Source: Streptomyces ferrugineus
GTDB lineage: Bacteria > Actinomycetota > Actinomycetes > Streptomycetales > Streptomycetaceae
Direction: 5' to 3'
DNA: 64,000 nt
Assembly (NCBI RefSeq): GCF_015160855.1
Contig: NZ_CP063373.1
Coordinates: 1,054,001-1,118,000, forward strand
Shown here: piece by piece, positions 1 through 8,084 of the stretch
Layout of the letters: each line of letters opens with the position of its first letter
How positions within the stretch are numbered: position 1 is the stretch's first letter
The notes under the pieces: model-generated
Databases searched by the model: none
Seen by the model: only the letters and a program-made list of their open reading frames with translations
Told to the model about the DNA's origin: nothing
Program-made: the position numbers and the translations under genes

Positions 1-1
1 G

Positions 2-298
2 TTGAGGCAGCGGCTGCCGTGGCCGTCCAACAAGACGTATCCGCTGGGGCCGGCGGTCGAGCGGATCGTGGCCGGGATCGAGCGGCGGTCGAGCCATGTG
101 TACGGGCAGTGGTGGCTGCGCGGGATGCAGGGGGTTCGCGGGTATCTGCCGGGGATCATCGGGACCGTGGGGCAGCGGGAGATGCGGCGGTTCGCGGGCC
201 GGCTGGACGGGATGCGGACGGGGCTGGTCGGGGCGGGCGGCTCCGCCGACGAGCGGGAGCGGGCCGCGCGGGCTGGGGGAACTACGTCGCGTAACTGA
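2..298 (+). CDS. SDR-family oxidoreductase, C-terminal fragment (cut by window start)
   Basis: The open frame enters from before the window and ends at a TGA at 296-298. The visible 98 residues have the look of the C-terminal part of Streptomyces short-chain dehydrogenases: a conserved stretch LPWPSNKTYPLGPAVERI followed by a tryptophan/glycine-rich segment (YGQWWLRGMQGVRGYLPG) and a basic tail. The Rossmann nucleotide-binding region and the catalytic YxxxK lie upstream and are not visible, so substrate and cofactor cannot be judged. The family assignment is by resemblance only. Confidence 0.6.
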   Translation: MRQRLPWPSNKTYPLGPAVERIVAGIERRSSHVYGQWWLRGMQGVRGYLPGIIGTVGQREMRRFAGRLDGMRTGLVGAGGSADERERAARAGGTTSRN

Positions 299-386
299 TC
301 GACATGCGGGGGGTTATCGCCCGTGTGAATCTGGTCGAGGCCCCAGCGAGGGGCCAACCCCCCACCCACTACGGGAGTGAACCCAC

Positions 387-563
387 ATGGGCATGAAGGA
401 CCAGTTCCAGGAGAAGTCCGAGCAGCTCCAGCAGCGCGCCAAGCAGGCCAAGGAACAGGCCAAGGAGCGCGGGCGCCAGCAGCGGCCGCAGCGGGACGAG
501 GAGTCCGAGCGGATGCGCGAGCGTGAGGACGAGGAGCGCTTCGACCAGGACTACGACCGGTAA
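387..563 (+). CDS. Small highly charged hydrophilic protein (58 aa)
   Basis: A short gene with the ATG at 387 behind a GGGAGTGA ribosome site. The 58-residue product is almost all Lys, Arg, Glu, Gln and Asp, begins MGMKDQFQEKSEQLQQ, and should form a single charged helix. There is no signal peptide or membrane segment. It resembles the small stress-associated helical proteins (CsbD-like in composition) of actinomycetes but I do not recognise a named family. A second in-frame ATG at 393 is possible. A strong hairpin terminator follows the stop. Function unknown. Confidence 0.7.
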   Translation: MGMKDQFQEKSEQLQQRAKQAKEQAKERGRQQRPQRDEESERMREREDEERFDQDYDR

Positions 564-577
564 GTCGTCGTGCTGAG

Positions 578-613
578 ACGTGGGGTGCCCCCTGCTTCGG
601 GGGTGCCCCACGT
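578..613. terminator. Bidirectional hairpin terminator
   Basis: Arms ACGTGGGGTGCCCC (578-591) and GGGGTGCCCCACGT (600-613) pair over 14 positions with two G-U wobbles around a short loop. It lies between the stop of the small charged protein and the stop of the convergent protease gene, so it can serve both. Confidence 0.75.
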
Positions 614-621
614 TTGTGTCC

Positions 622-3600
622 TCAAGAGCGTGGCGGAAGCTTGGGCCTCGACCGGTCCGGAACATGTGCGTAGTCCGGAGGCGTCGCGGGCGGGTTCGTC
701 TCCAGCAACTCCAACGCCAGTTCCACCGCATCCGTCAGCTGGGCATGTCTGCCCTCCGCCCAGTCCAGCGGGGTCCGAAGGACCTCCACGTCGGGGCTCA
801 CGCCCCTGTTCTCGATGCTCCACCCGTACGCGTCGAACCACGCCGCGTTCATCGGCACCGTGATCACCGTGCCGTCGCCGAGGCGGTGACGGCCGGTCAT
901 GCCGACCACTCCGCCCCAGGTGCGCTGCCCGACGACCGGGCCCAGCTTGAGGAGCTTGAAGGCGGCCGTGATCATGTCGCCGTCCGAGGAGGTCGCCTCG
1001 TCGGCGAGGGCGACCACCGGGCCGCGGGGCGCGTTCGAGGCGTACGACACCGGCTGGGCGTTTCTCGTGAGGTCCCAGCCGAGGATCGTGCGGGTCAGCT
1101 TCTCCACCACCAGCTCGCTGATGTGGCCGCCCGCGTTGCCGCGTACGTCGACGATCAGCGCGGGGCGGGACATCTCCATGCGCAGGTCCCGGTTGAACTG
1201 GGCCCAGCCCGAGCCGCCCATGTCCGGGATGTGCAGATAGCCGCAGCGACCGCCGCTCAGCTCCCGTACGACCGTGCGGCGTTTGGCGACCCAGTCCTGG
1301 TAGCGCAGGGGCCGTTCGTCGACGAGGGGGACCACCGCCACCCGGCGGGCCCGGCCCGCTTCGCCCTCCGCCGGGGTGAACGTCAGCTCCACCGTCGTGC
1401 CGCCGGCGCCGGCCAGCAGCGGGTAGGGGCCGGTGAGCGGGTCCACGGGGCGGCCGTCGACGTGGGTGAGGACCGCGCCCTCCCGGATGCCCGCGCCCGC
1501 CAGCGGGGAGCGGGCCTTGGAGTCGGAGGACTCGCCGGGGAGGATGCGCTTGACCATCCAGCCGTCGTCGCGGCGTACGAAGTTGGCGCCGAGCAGGCCC
1601 TGCCAGCGCTGGTAGTGCGGCGGGCCCTCGTTGCGGCGGGCGGCCGTGACGTAGGCGTGGGAGGTGCCGAGCTCGCCGAGGACCTCGCGCAGGAGGTCGG
1701 CGAACTCGTCGGGGGAGGCGACCCGTTCGACCAGGGGGCGGTACTGGTCGAGGACCGCGTCCCAGTCGATGCCGCACATCCCCGGGTCCCAGAAGTACGC
1801 CCGGATCAGCCGGCCCGCCTCGGCGTACGACTGCCGCCACTCCGCCGCCGGGTCCACCACGTGCAGGATGCGGCGGGCGTCGATCCACACCGTCGTGTCG
1901 CTGTCGCCGGACTCCGTGGCGGGGACCGCCCTGAGGTCGCCCTCGTCGAGCAGCACCAGGCGGGTGCCGTCGCCGCTCACCGTGAACCAGTCGAGGTGGT
2001 CGACGAGTTCGGACTTCTTGCCCTTGCTGATGTTGAAGTGTTCGAGGGTCGGCCGCCCGGTCGTGTCGTCCGGGTTGGCGAACGTCTCGCCGAGCGCGCC
2101 CGAGATCGGCCAGCGCAGCCAGACCAGTCCGCCGCCGGAGACCGGGCACAGCGCCGAGTACTTGGAGGCGGCGACCGGGAAGGGGGTGACCCGGCTTTCG
2201 AGCCCCTCGACCTCGACGATCGTCGCGCCGCCGGTGCCGCCGTCCTCGTCCTCCACCGGGTCCAGGCCACCGGCGGCCGGGCGGCCCTCGGGGTTCAGGG
2301 CGAAGGGGGAGGGGGTGGCCGAGGACAGCGGGACCAGGTAGGGGCGGCAGCCGAGAGGGAAGGAGAGGTCGCCGGTGTGGACGTCGTACACCGGGTCGAA
2401 GCCGCGCCAGGAGAGGAAGGCGAGGTAGCGGCCGTCCCTGGTGAACACCGGGTTCTCGTCCTCGAAGCGGCCGCTGGTGACATCGACGATCAGGCTGTCC
2501 CCTTGTCCCGTTCGGGAAATACGGGCCAGTTTGATCTGGCGCAGGGAGCGGCCGATCCCCGGGTGCGACCACGTCAGCCAGCTGCCGTCCGGGGAGAAGG
2601 CCAGGTCCCGCACGGGGCCGTTGACCGACCGGATCAGCTCGGTGACCTCCCCGTTGGAGTCCTCCGTCACGTCGAGCAGCAGCAGCCGCCCGTCGTGCGA
2701 GGCGATGGCCAGGCGCTCGCCCTCCGGGTCGGCGGCCATCTCCAGGACCCGGCCCAGCTCGCCGGAGGCCAGCCGGCGCGGGTCGCGGTCGCCGGTCGCC
2801 CGGGGCAGATAGGCGACCTCGATCGCGTCCTCGCCCTGAGCGTCCGTCACATACGCGACCTGGCCGACCGATCCGAGCATCTCCGGGAGCCGGACCCGTA
2901 CGCCCGGGGTGTCGGTGATGGTGCGGGCCGGGCCGTCCCGGTGGGTCAGCCAGTACAGGCTGCCGCGTACGACGACGGCGCTCGCGCGGCCCGTCTCGTC
3001 GACCGAGACACCGTCGACGTGCTGGGCGGCGGGGACCTGATAGGGGCGGCGGCCCGCGCGCGGCCCGCTGAGCCGTACGTCGAGTCTGCGCGGCCGCGAC
3101 GCGGCGGCCAGGTCGTCCACGATCCACAGGTCGCCCGCGCACTGGTACACCACGCGGGTGCCGTCGCTCGCCGCGTGCCGGGCGTAGAAGGCGTCGTGGT
3201 CGGTGTGCCGGCGCAGGTCGGAGCCGTCGTGGGCGCACGAGTAGAGGTTGCCGACGCCCTCGTGGTCGGAGAGGAAGGCGATACGGCCGCCGACGAACAG
3301 GGGGGAGGCGAGATGGCCGCCGATGTCCGCGAGCAGGCGCTCGCCGTGCAGCCAGAGGCGGCCCGTGGCCCCGCCGCGGTAGCGCTTCCAGGAGGCCGGT
3401 TCGTGCGGCGGAGTCCCGGTCAGGAGCAGGGTCTTGCGCTCGCCGTCGAGGTCGGCGACCTGGATGTCGGAGCACGGGCCCCAGGGGAGCTTGCGGCCGG
3501 GGTCGCCGTCGGGGCGGACCTTGTAGGCCCAGGTGAAGTGGGAGAAGGGCTCGCCGTGCGAGGCGACGGCGAGGATCACGCCGTCGGGGGTCCAGCCGCA

Positions 3601-3870
3601 CACCTGGGTGTCCGCCGAGCCCCAGTGGGTGAGCTGGGTGCCGGGGCCGCCGTCGACCGGGACCAGGTGGATCTCGGGGGCCAGGCTGCGCCAGCTCGTG
3701 TACGCGATGCGGCGGCCGTCGGGGGAGAAGCGCGGGTGGCCGATCTTGGTGCGGTCCACGGTGAGCCGCCAGGCGCGGCCCGGGCCGTCGAGGGGGGCCA
3801 GCCACAGGTCGTCCTCGGCCACGAAGCAGAGCAGGTCGTCATGGAGATGCGGCAGGCGCAGATAGGTCAC
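622..3870 (-). CDS. Tricorn-like S41-family protease (large WD/propeller plus PDZ plus S41)
   Basis: A protein of about 1082 residues with the layout of tricorn protease homologues: an N-terminal beta-propeller half with repeated PxFSPDGRxIAY / DLAFSPDGSWLTWS motifs, a central PDZ-like region, and a C-terminal S41 serine-protease core with GNAGGHISE and the nucleophile segment ATSSDGD near residue 961. No signal peptide, so it is likely cytosolic and cleaves oligopeptides released by other proteases. I chose the GTG at 3870 (VTYLRLPHLHDDLL) because homologues begin there as I recall; an ATG at 3915 would add 15 residues but has no ribosome site. It is divergent from the TetR gene at 4027 and two palindromic operators lie between them. 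Confidence 0.88.
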   Translation of the reverse strand: MTYLRLPHLHDDLLCFVAEDDLWLAPLDGPGRAWRLTVDRTKIGHPRFSPDGRRIAYTSWRSLAPEIHLVPVDGGPGTQLTHWGSADTQVCGWTPDGVILAVASHGEPFSHFTWAYKVRPDGDPGRKLPWGPCSDIQVADLDGERKTLLLTGTPPHEPASWKRYRGGATGRLWLHGERLLADIGGHLASPLFVGGRIAFLSDHEGVGNLYSCAHDGSDLRRHTDHDAFYARHAASDGTRVVYQCAGDLWIVDDLAAASRPRRLDVRLSGPRAGRRPYQVPAAQHVDGVSVDETGRASAVVVRGSLYWLTHRDGPARTITDTPGVRVRLPEMLGSVGQVAYVTDAQGEDAIEVAYLPRATGDRDPRRLASGELGRVLEMAADPEGERLAIASHDGRLLLLDVTEDSNGEVTELIRSVNGPVRDLAFSPDGSWLTWSHPGIGRSLRQIKLARISRTGQGDSLIVDVTSGRFEDENPVFTRDGRYLAFLSWRGFDPVYDVHTGDLSFPLGCRPYLVPLSSATPSPFALNPEGRPAAGGLDPVEDEDGGTGGATIVEVEGLESRVTPFPVAASKYSALCPVSGGGLVWLRWPISGALGETFANPDDTTGRPTLEHFNISKGKKSELVDHLDWFTVSGDGTRLVLLDEGDLRAVPATESGDSDTTVWIDARRILHVVDPAAEWRQSYAEAGRLIRAYFWDPGMCGIDWDAVLDQYRPLVERVASPDEFADLLREVLGELGTSHAYVTAARRNEGPPHYQRWQGLLGANFVRRDDGWMVKRILPGESSDSKARSPLAGAGIREGAVLTHVDGRPVDPLTGPYPLLAGAGGTTVELTFTPAEGEAGRARRVAVVPLVDERPLRYQDWVAKRRTVVRELSGGRCGYLHIPDMGGSGWAQFNRDLRMEMSRPALIVDVRGNAGGHISELVVEKLTRTILGWDLTRNAQPVSYASNAPRGPVVALADEATSSDGDMITAAFKLLKLGPVVGQRTWGGVVGMTGRHRLGDGTVITVPMNAAWFDAYGWSIENRGVSPDVEVLRTPLDWAEGRHAQLTDAVELALELLETNPPATPPDYAHVPDRSRPKLPPRS

Positions 3871-3940
3871 GTCCCCATGCTTTTCCCGTGGACGTACCTG
3901 AGCAACTCGTGACATAGCGGATGTCGGGACTGATGATGCG

Positions 3941-3957
3941 AACGAAACAGTTTCGTT
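3941..3957. promoter_or_regulatory. TetR-type operator 1 (perfect palindrome)
   Basis: AACGAAACAGTTTCGTT is a perfect palindrome of 8-bp arms about one central base. It lies in the divergent region between the protease and the TetR gene. A weak -35/-10 pair for the TetR gene (TTTCGT at 3951, TACCTT at 3974, 17-bp spacing) would overlap it, fitting autorepression. Confidence 0.7.
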
Positions 3958-3986
3958 TCTCGGTTGGATGCGCTACCTTCGTCGTG

Positions 3987-4003
3987 TACGAAACCGTGTC
4001 GTT
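3987..4003. promoter_or_regulatory. TetR-type operator 2 (imperfect copy)
   Basis: TACGAAACCGTGTCGTT matches operator 1 at 14 of 17 positions, centred 46 bp downstream of it and just before the ribosome site of the TetR gene. Its semi-palindrome ACGAAAC/GTGTCGT has one mismatch. Confidence 0.6.
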
Positions 4004-4026
4004 CGGAGTGGAAGGTGGAGAGGGTC

Positions 4027-4629
4027 ATGGCTGAGGTCGCAACGTCGCGTCGCAGTCGTATCACCCCCGAGCGCGAGGCCGAGTTGTACGAGGCTGTGCT
4101 CGACCTGCTCCGAGAGGTCGGCTACGACGCCCTGACCATGGACGCCGTGGCCGCCCGCACCCGGTCCAGCAAGGCCACGCTCTACCGCCAGTGGGGCGGC
4201 AAGGCCGAGCTGGTGGTGAAGGCCATCCGGCACAACAAGCCGGGCAAGGACCTGAGCGAGATCGACACCGGGTCGCTCCGCGGCGACTTCCACGCCCTCA
4301 TGGCGCATGCGGACGACGCCCAGATGGAACAGAACGGCGCGTTGATGCGCGGACTGGCCATGGCGATGCACGCGAATCCGGACCTGCACCGGGAGTTCCG
4401 GAGCCAGGTGGTCGAACCGGAGATCGCGGAATTCCGCCGCATGCTGCAGCGGGCCGTCGACCGGGGTGAGGTCCGTCCGGACTGCCCGGCGCTGGACTTC
4501 GTGGTGCACATGATGCTCGGCGCGTTCGTCACCTGCTCGATCCTCGACGACAGGCCGCCGACGCCTGCCTTCCTCACCTCGTACATCGACGCCGTGGTCC
4601 TCCCCGCCCTCGGCGTGCCCGTCAACTGA
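4027..4629 (+). CDS. TetR/AcrR-family regulator of the adjacent MMPL exporter
   Basis: A 200-residue repressor with an N-terminal TetR helix-turn-helix (LTMDAVAARTRSSKATLYRQW, about residues 35-55) and an all-helical C-terminal ligand domain of the TetR_C_11 style (EFRRMLQRAVDRGEVR, FVVHMMLGAF). The ATG at 4027 has a GGAAGGTGGAGAGGG ribosome site; an upstream in-frame ATG at 3964 lies between the two operators and is unlikely. The gene is 111 bp before the MMPL transporter in the same direction, the usual arrangement of a drug-responsive repressor and its pump. The two operators upstream suggest autoregulation and possible co-control of the divergent protease. Confidence 0.88.
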   Translation: MAEVATSRRSRITPEREAELYEAVLDLLREVGYDALTMDAVAARTRSSKATLYRQWGGKAELVVKAIRHNKPGKDLSEIDTGSLRGDFHALMAHADDAQMEQNGALMRGLAMAMHANPDLHREFRSQVVEPEIAEFRRMLQRAVDRGEVRPDCPALDFVVHMMLGAFVTCSILDDRPPTPAFLTSYIDAVVLPALGVPVN

Positions 4630-4740
4630 CAAGTCCCCTGCACGTTCCCTGAGAAAGCCCTCCACCTGACGTACCCGCTCACGTCGTCGGGCTGATCACC
4701 CCTGCCCTGAATTCCTCACGACCTGACCGGGAGACGCCCC

Positions 4741-6975
4741 GTGGCCACCTTCCTCTACAAACTCGGCAGACTCTCCTTCCGCCGACGACACTTCGTCGCC
4801 CTGATATGGGTCGCGCTTCTGACGCTCGCGGGCGTCGGCGCGGCCAGTGCCCCCTCGGCCGGCTCCGCCTCCTTCTCCATCCCCGGCACCGAGGCCCAGA
4901 AGGCCTTCGACCTGCTGGACGAGCGCTTCCCCGGCATGAGCGCCGACGGAGGGACCGCCCGGATCGTCTTCAAGGCGCCGAGCGGCGAGAAGATGACCGA
5001 CGCCGACAACAAGGCGATCGTCGAGAAGACCGTGCAGGAGCTGAAGGACGGCTCCGAGGTCGCCGCCGTAGCCGACCCGTACACCGCGAAGGCCGTCAAC
5101 CAGGACGGCACGATCGCGTACGCGTCGGTGTCGTACCAGGTCTCCGGCTTCGAGCTGGAGGAGTCCACCCGGGACGCCCTGCAGGAGGCCGCGCAGCACG
5201 CGAGGGACGCCGGGCTGACCGTCGACGTCGGCGGTGACGCGCTGCAGGCTCCGGCCGAGAGCGCCGCCTCGGAGGTCATCGGCATCGCGATCGCCGCGGT
5301 GGTTCTCGTCATCACTCTCGGTTCGCTGCTCGCGGCGGGTCTGCCGCTGCTGACCGCGATCATCGGCGTGGGCATCGGCGTCTCGACGATCACCGCCCTG
5401 GCGAGCGCGCTCGACCTCGGCGACACGACGTCCACCCTGGCGTTGATGCTCGGCCTGGCGGTCGGCATCGACTACGCGCTGTTCATCGTCTCCCGTTACC
5501 GCGCCGAGCTGGCCGAGGGCCGCGAGCGTGAGGAGGCGGTGGGACGGGCCGTCGGCACGGCGGGCTCGGCGGTGGTCTTCGCCGGCCTCACGGTCGTCAT
5601 CGCCCTGGCCGGTCTGTCGGTCGTCAACGTCCCGATGCTGACCAAGATGGGCCTCGCGGCAGCGGGCACGGTCGCCATCTCCGTCCTGATCGCGCTGACC
5701 ATGGTCCCGGCACTGATCGGCTACGTGGGCCGCAGGCTGCGTCCGGCGGGTGAGAAGAGCAAGCTGCTCGGCGGCGGGCGCGCGGCCAAGAAGGCGGCCG
5801 ACGGGGCGGACCGCCCGAACATGGGCACGCGCTGGGCGAGCTTCGTCGTACGCCGTCCCGTGGCCGTCCTCCTGACGGGCGTGATCGGCCTGGGCGCCGC
5901 GGCCATCCCGGCGGCCTCCCTCGAACTGGGCCTCCCGGACGACGGCTCCCAGCCCACCTCCACCACCCAGCGCCGCGCCTACGACCTGCTCTCGGAGGGC
6001 TTCGGACCCGGCTTCAACGGCCCGCTGATGGTCGTGGTCGACGCCAAGGGCAGCGACGATCCGCAGGCCGCCTTCACCGACGTCGGTGACAGGATCAAGG
6101 GCCTGAACAATGTCGTCACGGTGGCCCCGGCGGTGCCCAACGAGGCCGGCGACACCGCGACGATCACCGTCGTCCCCGACGCCAAGCCGGCCTCGACGAC
6201 CACCGAGGACCTGGTGCACACCATCCGCGACACCGGCGCGGAGATCACGGCGGACAGCGACGCGAAGGTCTATGTCACCGGTGCGACCGCGATGAACATC
6301 GACGTGTCGCAGAAGATGAGCGACGCGCTGATCCCGTATCTGATCCTGGTCGTGGGCCTGGCCTTCCTGCTCCTGATCCTGGTCTTCCGCTCGATCCTGG
6401 TCCCGCTGAAGGCGGCCCTGGGCTTCCTGCTGAGCGTGCTGGCCGCGCTGGGCGCCGTGGTCGCGGTCTTCCAGTGGGGCTGGCTGTCCGGACTGCTGGG
6501 CGTGGAGGAGACCGGCCCGGTCATGTCGATGATGCCGATCTTCATGGTGGGCATCGTCTTCGGCCTGGCGATGGACTACGAGGTGTTCCTCGTGACCCGG
6601 ATGCGCGAGGCCCACGTCCACGGCGAGCGGCCGACCCAGGCGGTCGTGACGGGCTTCAAGCACGGCGCGAGGGTCGTCACAGCGGCCGCGATCATCATGA
6701 TGGCGGTGTTCGGGGGCTTCATCGGCGCCAGTGAGTCGATGGTGAAGATGATCGGCTTCGGTCTCGCGATCGCCGTCTTCTTCGACGCCTTCGTCGTCCG
6801 CATGGCCATCGTCCCGGCTGTCCTGGCCCTGCTCGGCAAGAAGGCCTGGTGGCTGCCGAAGTGGCTGGACCGCGCCCTGCCGAACGTGGACGTGGAGGGC
6901 GAGGGCCTGCGCACGGAGGCCGAGTCCGGGAAGGACGCGGACCCCGACGGGGAGCGCGCGCTGGCACGCGTGTGA
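4741..6975 (+). CDS. MMPL/RND-family membrane exporter
   Basis: A 744-residue MMPL-type transporter related to ActII-3 and mycobacterial MmpL proteins. The pattern is duplicated: one membrane helix (about 19-36), a large extracytoplasmic domain, five helices, then a second helix (about 375-395), second extracytoplasmic domain and five more helices. Conserved transmembrane signatures GLAVGIDYALFIVSRYR and GLAMDYEVFLVTRMRE with their proton-relay Asp-Tyr pairs are intact in both halves. Start is GTG at 4741 after GGGAGAC. It probably exports a hydrophobic compound or lipid using proton-motive force and is likely controlled by the preceding TetR protein. A strong terminator follows. Confidence 0.9.
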   Translation: MATFLYKLGRLSFRRRHFVALIWVALLTLAGVGAASAPSAGSASFSIPGTEAQKAFDLLDERFPGMSADGGTARIVFKAPSGEKMTDADNKAIVEKTVQELKDGSEVAAVADPYTAKAVNQDGTIAYASVSYQVSGFELEESTRDALQEAAQHARDAGLTVDVGGDALQAPAESAASEVIGIAIAAVVLVITLGSLLAAGLPLLTAIIGVGIGVSTITALASALDLGDTTSTLALMLGLAVGIDYALFIVSRYRAELAEGREREEAVGRAVGTAGSAVVFAGLTVVIALAGLSVVNVPMLTKMGLAAAGTVAISVLIALTMVPALIGYVGRRLRPAGEKSKLLGGGRAAKKAADGADRPNMGTRWASFVVRRPVAVLLTGVIGLGAAAIPAASLELGLPDDGSQPTSTTQRRAYDLLSEGFGPGFNGPLMVVVDAKGSDDPQAAFTDVGDRIKGLNNVVTVAPAVPNEAGDTATITVVPDAKPASTTTEDLVHTIRDTGAEITADSDAKVYVTGATAMNIDVSQKMSDALIPYLILVVGLAFLLLILVFRSILVPLKAALGFLLSVLAALGAVVAVFQWGWLSGLLGVEETGPVMSMMPIFMVGIVFGLAMDYEVFLVTRMREAHVHGERPTQAVVTGFKHGARVVTAAAIIMMAVFGGFIGASESMVKMIGFGLAIAVFFDAFVVRMAIVPAVLALLGKKAWWLPKWLDRALPNVDVEGEGLRTEAESGKDADPDGERALARV

Positions 6976-6998
6976 CGGGCCACCATTGAAGTAGGCCG

Positions 6999-7044
6999 GC
7001 CGGTGAGGGCTCCGTGGGGACGGGGCGCCCTCACCGGCTTTCTT
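6999..7044 (+). terminator. Rho-independent-type terminator of the MMPL gene
   Basis: Perfect 12-bp arms GCCGGTGAGGGC (6999-7010) and GCCCTCACCGGC (7027-7038) followed by TTTCTT. Confidence 0.85.
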
Positions 7045-7045
7045 C

Positions 7046-7091
7046 ATGAGGTCCCGTAGACCGTCGAAATGAGGTCTCGTAGACCGTCGAA
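7046..7091. repeat. Two-copy 23-bp tandem repeat
   Basis: ATGAGGTCCCGTAGACCGTC... at 7046-7068 is repeated directly at 7069-7091 with a single C/T difference. Each copy contains the semi-palindrome GGTCTCGTAGACC (perfect in the second copy). It lies between two convergent genes, downstream of the MMPL terminator and upstream of the MBL-gene stop. Confidence 0.7.
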
Positions 7092-7101
7092 CGGGGAGCG
7101 G

Positions 7102-7884
7102 TCAGCCCAGGTCCAGGCGGTCGGCCAGTCCTGCGGCGGTGAAGGCGGCGATCAGCGGGTCGCGGCCCTCCGTGAAGTGGGCCCAGCTGTCGTAGTGGAC
7201 GGGGACGACACGGCGGGCGTCGAGGATCTTCGCCGCCCGCGCGGCTTGGGCGCTGTCGAGCACGAGCGTCGAGCCGTCGAAGAGCTCGTCGAAGCGCGGT
7301 GCGCCGGCGAAGAGGATGGCGGTGTCCACCGGGGCGAAGCGCTGGGCGATCTCCTCGACAAGGGTGAGCTGGGCGTTGTCGCCGCTGACGTAGACGGTGG
7401 GCAGGTCGTCGGCGGTCAGGACGAAACCGACGACCTCGCCGGTGATCGCCTCGACCTCCGTACGCGGTCCCGGGCCGTGGAGGGCGGGCACAGCGGTGAC
7501 GGTGAGCGTGCCGCCGTCGGGGCGGTCCAGCTCGATCGACTCCCAGTCCGCGAGGCCCTTGGCGCCCTGGCCCAGACGCCGTCCGCCGCCGGGGGTGGTG
7601 AGGGTGAGCGGGACGTCGGCGAGCAGAGCGCGGCCGGAGTGGTCGAGGTTGTCGGGATGCTCGTCGTGGGAGAGCAGGACCACGTCGATGGGGCCCAGCT
7701 CGGTGGGGGTGGCCGCGGCGGGGGCCGTCTTGGTCAGGTAGGGGCCGTCGGGCCCCGGGTAGTCGCCGGGGGCGTCGAAGGTCGGGTCGGTCAGGAACCG
7801 CAGCCCGCCGTATTCGAAGAGGGCGGTCGGGCCGCCGAAGGCACGGACGGGGAACTGTGCGCCGACGGGACTGGGAGTAGACAT
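7102..7884 (-). CDS. MBL-fold metallo-hydrolase (UlaG-like subgroup)
   Basis: A 260-residue protein with the metallo-beta-lactamase fold as used by UlaG-like proteins: FLTDPTFDAPGDYPGP near the N-terminus, the metal motif SHDEHPDNLDH (residues 72-82), VPALHGPGPR, VYVSGDN, and HYDSWAHFTEG near the C-terminus. The metal motif is spaced HxxHxDN rather than the classical HxHxDH; I recall this as a Streptomyces subgroup variant. No signal peptide, so cytosolic. The substrate is unknown. The gene is monocistronic and its promoter is bracketed by two operator palindromes at 7897-7971, so it is probably under tight repression. Confidence 0.85.
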   Translation of the reverse strand: MSTPSPVGAQFPVRAFGGPTALFEYGGLRFLTDPTFDAPGDYPGPDGPYLTKTAPAAATPTELGPIDVVLLSHDEHPDNLDHSGRALLADVPLTLTTPGGGRRLGQGAKGLADWESIELDRPDGGTLTVTAVPALHGPGPRTEVEAITGEVVGFVLTADDLPTVYVSGDNAQLTLVEEIAQRFAPVDTAILFAGAPRFDELFDGSTLVLDSAQAARAAKILDARRVVPVHYDSWAHFTEGRDPLIAAFTAAGLADRLDLG

Positions 7885-7896
7885 GACAGAGCCATC

Positions 7897-7971
7897 CTCA
7901 CGGATATGTGGGTATGCATCCGTGAGTCACTCTAGATGCCTCTCACGGATGAGCGCAACATAAACCGTGAG
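7897..7971. promoter_or_regulatory. Promoter of the MBL gene with two identical-format operators
   Basis: Two copies of the inverted repeat CTCACGG-N16-CCGTGAG lie at 7897-7926 and 7942-7971. On the minus strand a promoter TTGCGC (7958-7953), 18-bp spacer, TAGAGT (7934-7929) lies across the two copies, so a bound repressor would block it. The cognate regulator is not next to it. Confidence 0.7.
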
Positions 7972-8084
7972 GGCTTGTGTTGCTGAGCTGGTGAGGCTGG
8001 CCACACAACGGAATCCAAGGCCCCGCACCCATGTTGGACTGGCTGTCGAAGGCGCATGGGAACCGTTGCTGAGGGAGTGCGGGC

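Noticed and set aside
551..3912. Very long ORFs on both strands across the tricorn-like protease gene
   Set aside because: Shadow frames in GC-rich coding DNA; only the frame with FSPDGRR, PDZ and S41 motifs has real protein features.
4696..7047. 783-aa minus-strand ORF opposite the MMPL gene
   Set aside because: It is the antisense of a clear transporter; composition is His/Arg/Asp-rich as expected of a shadow frame.
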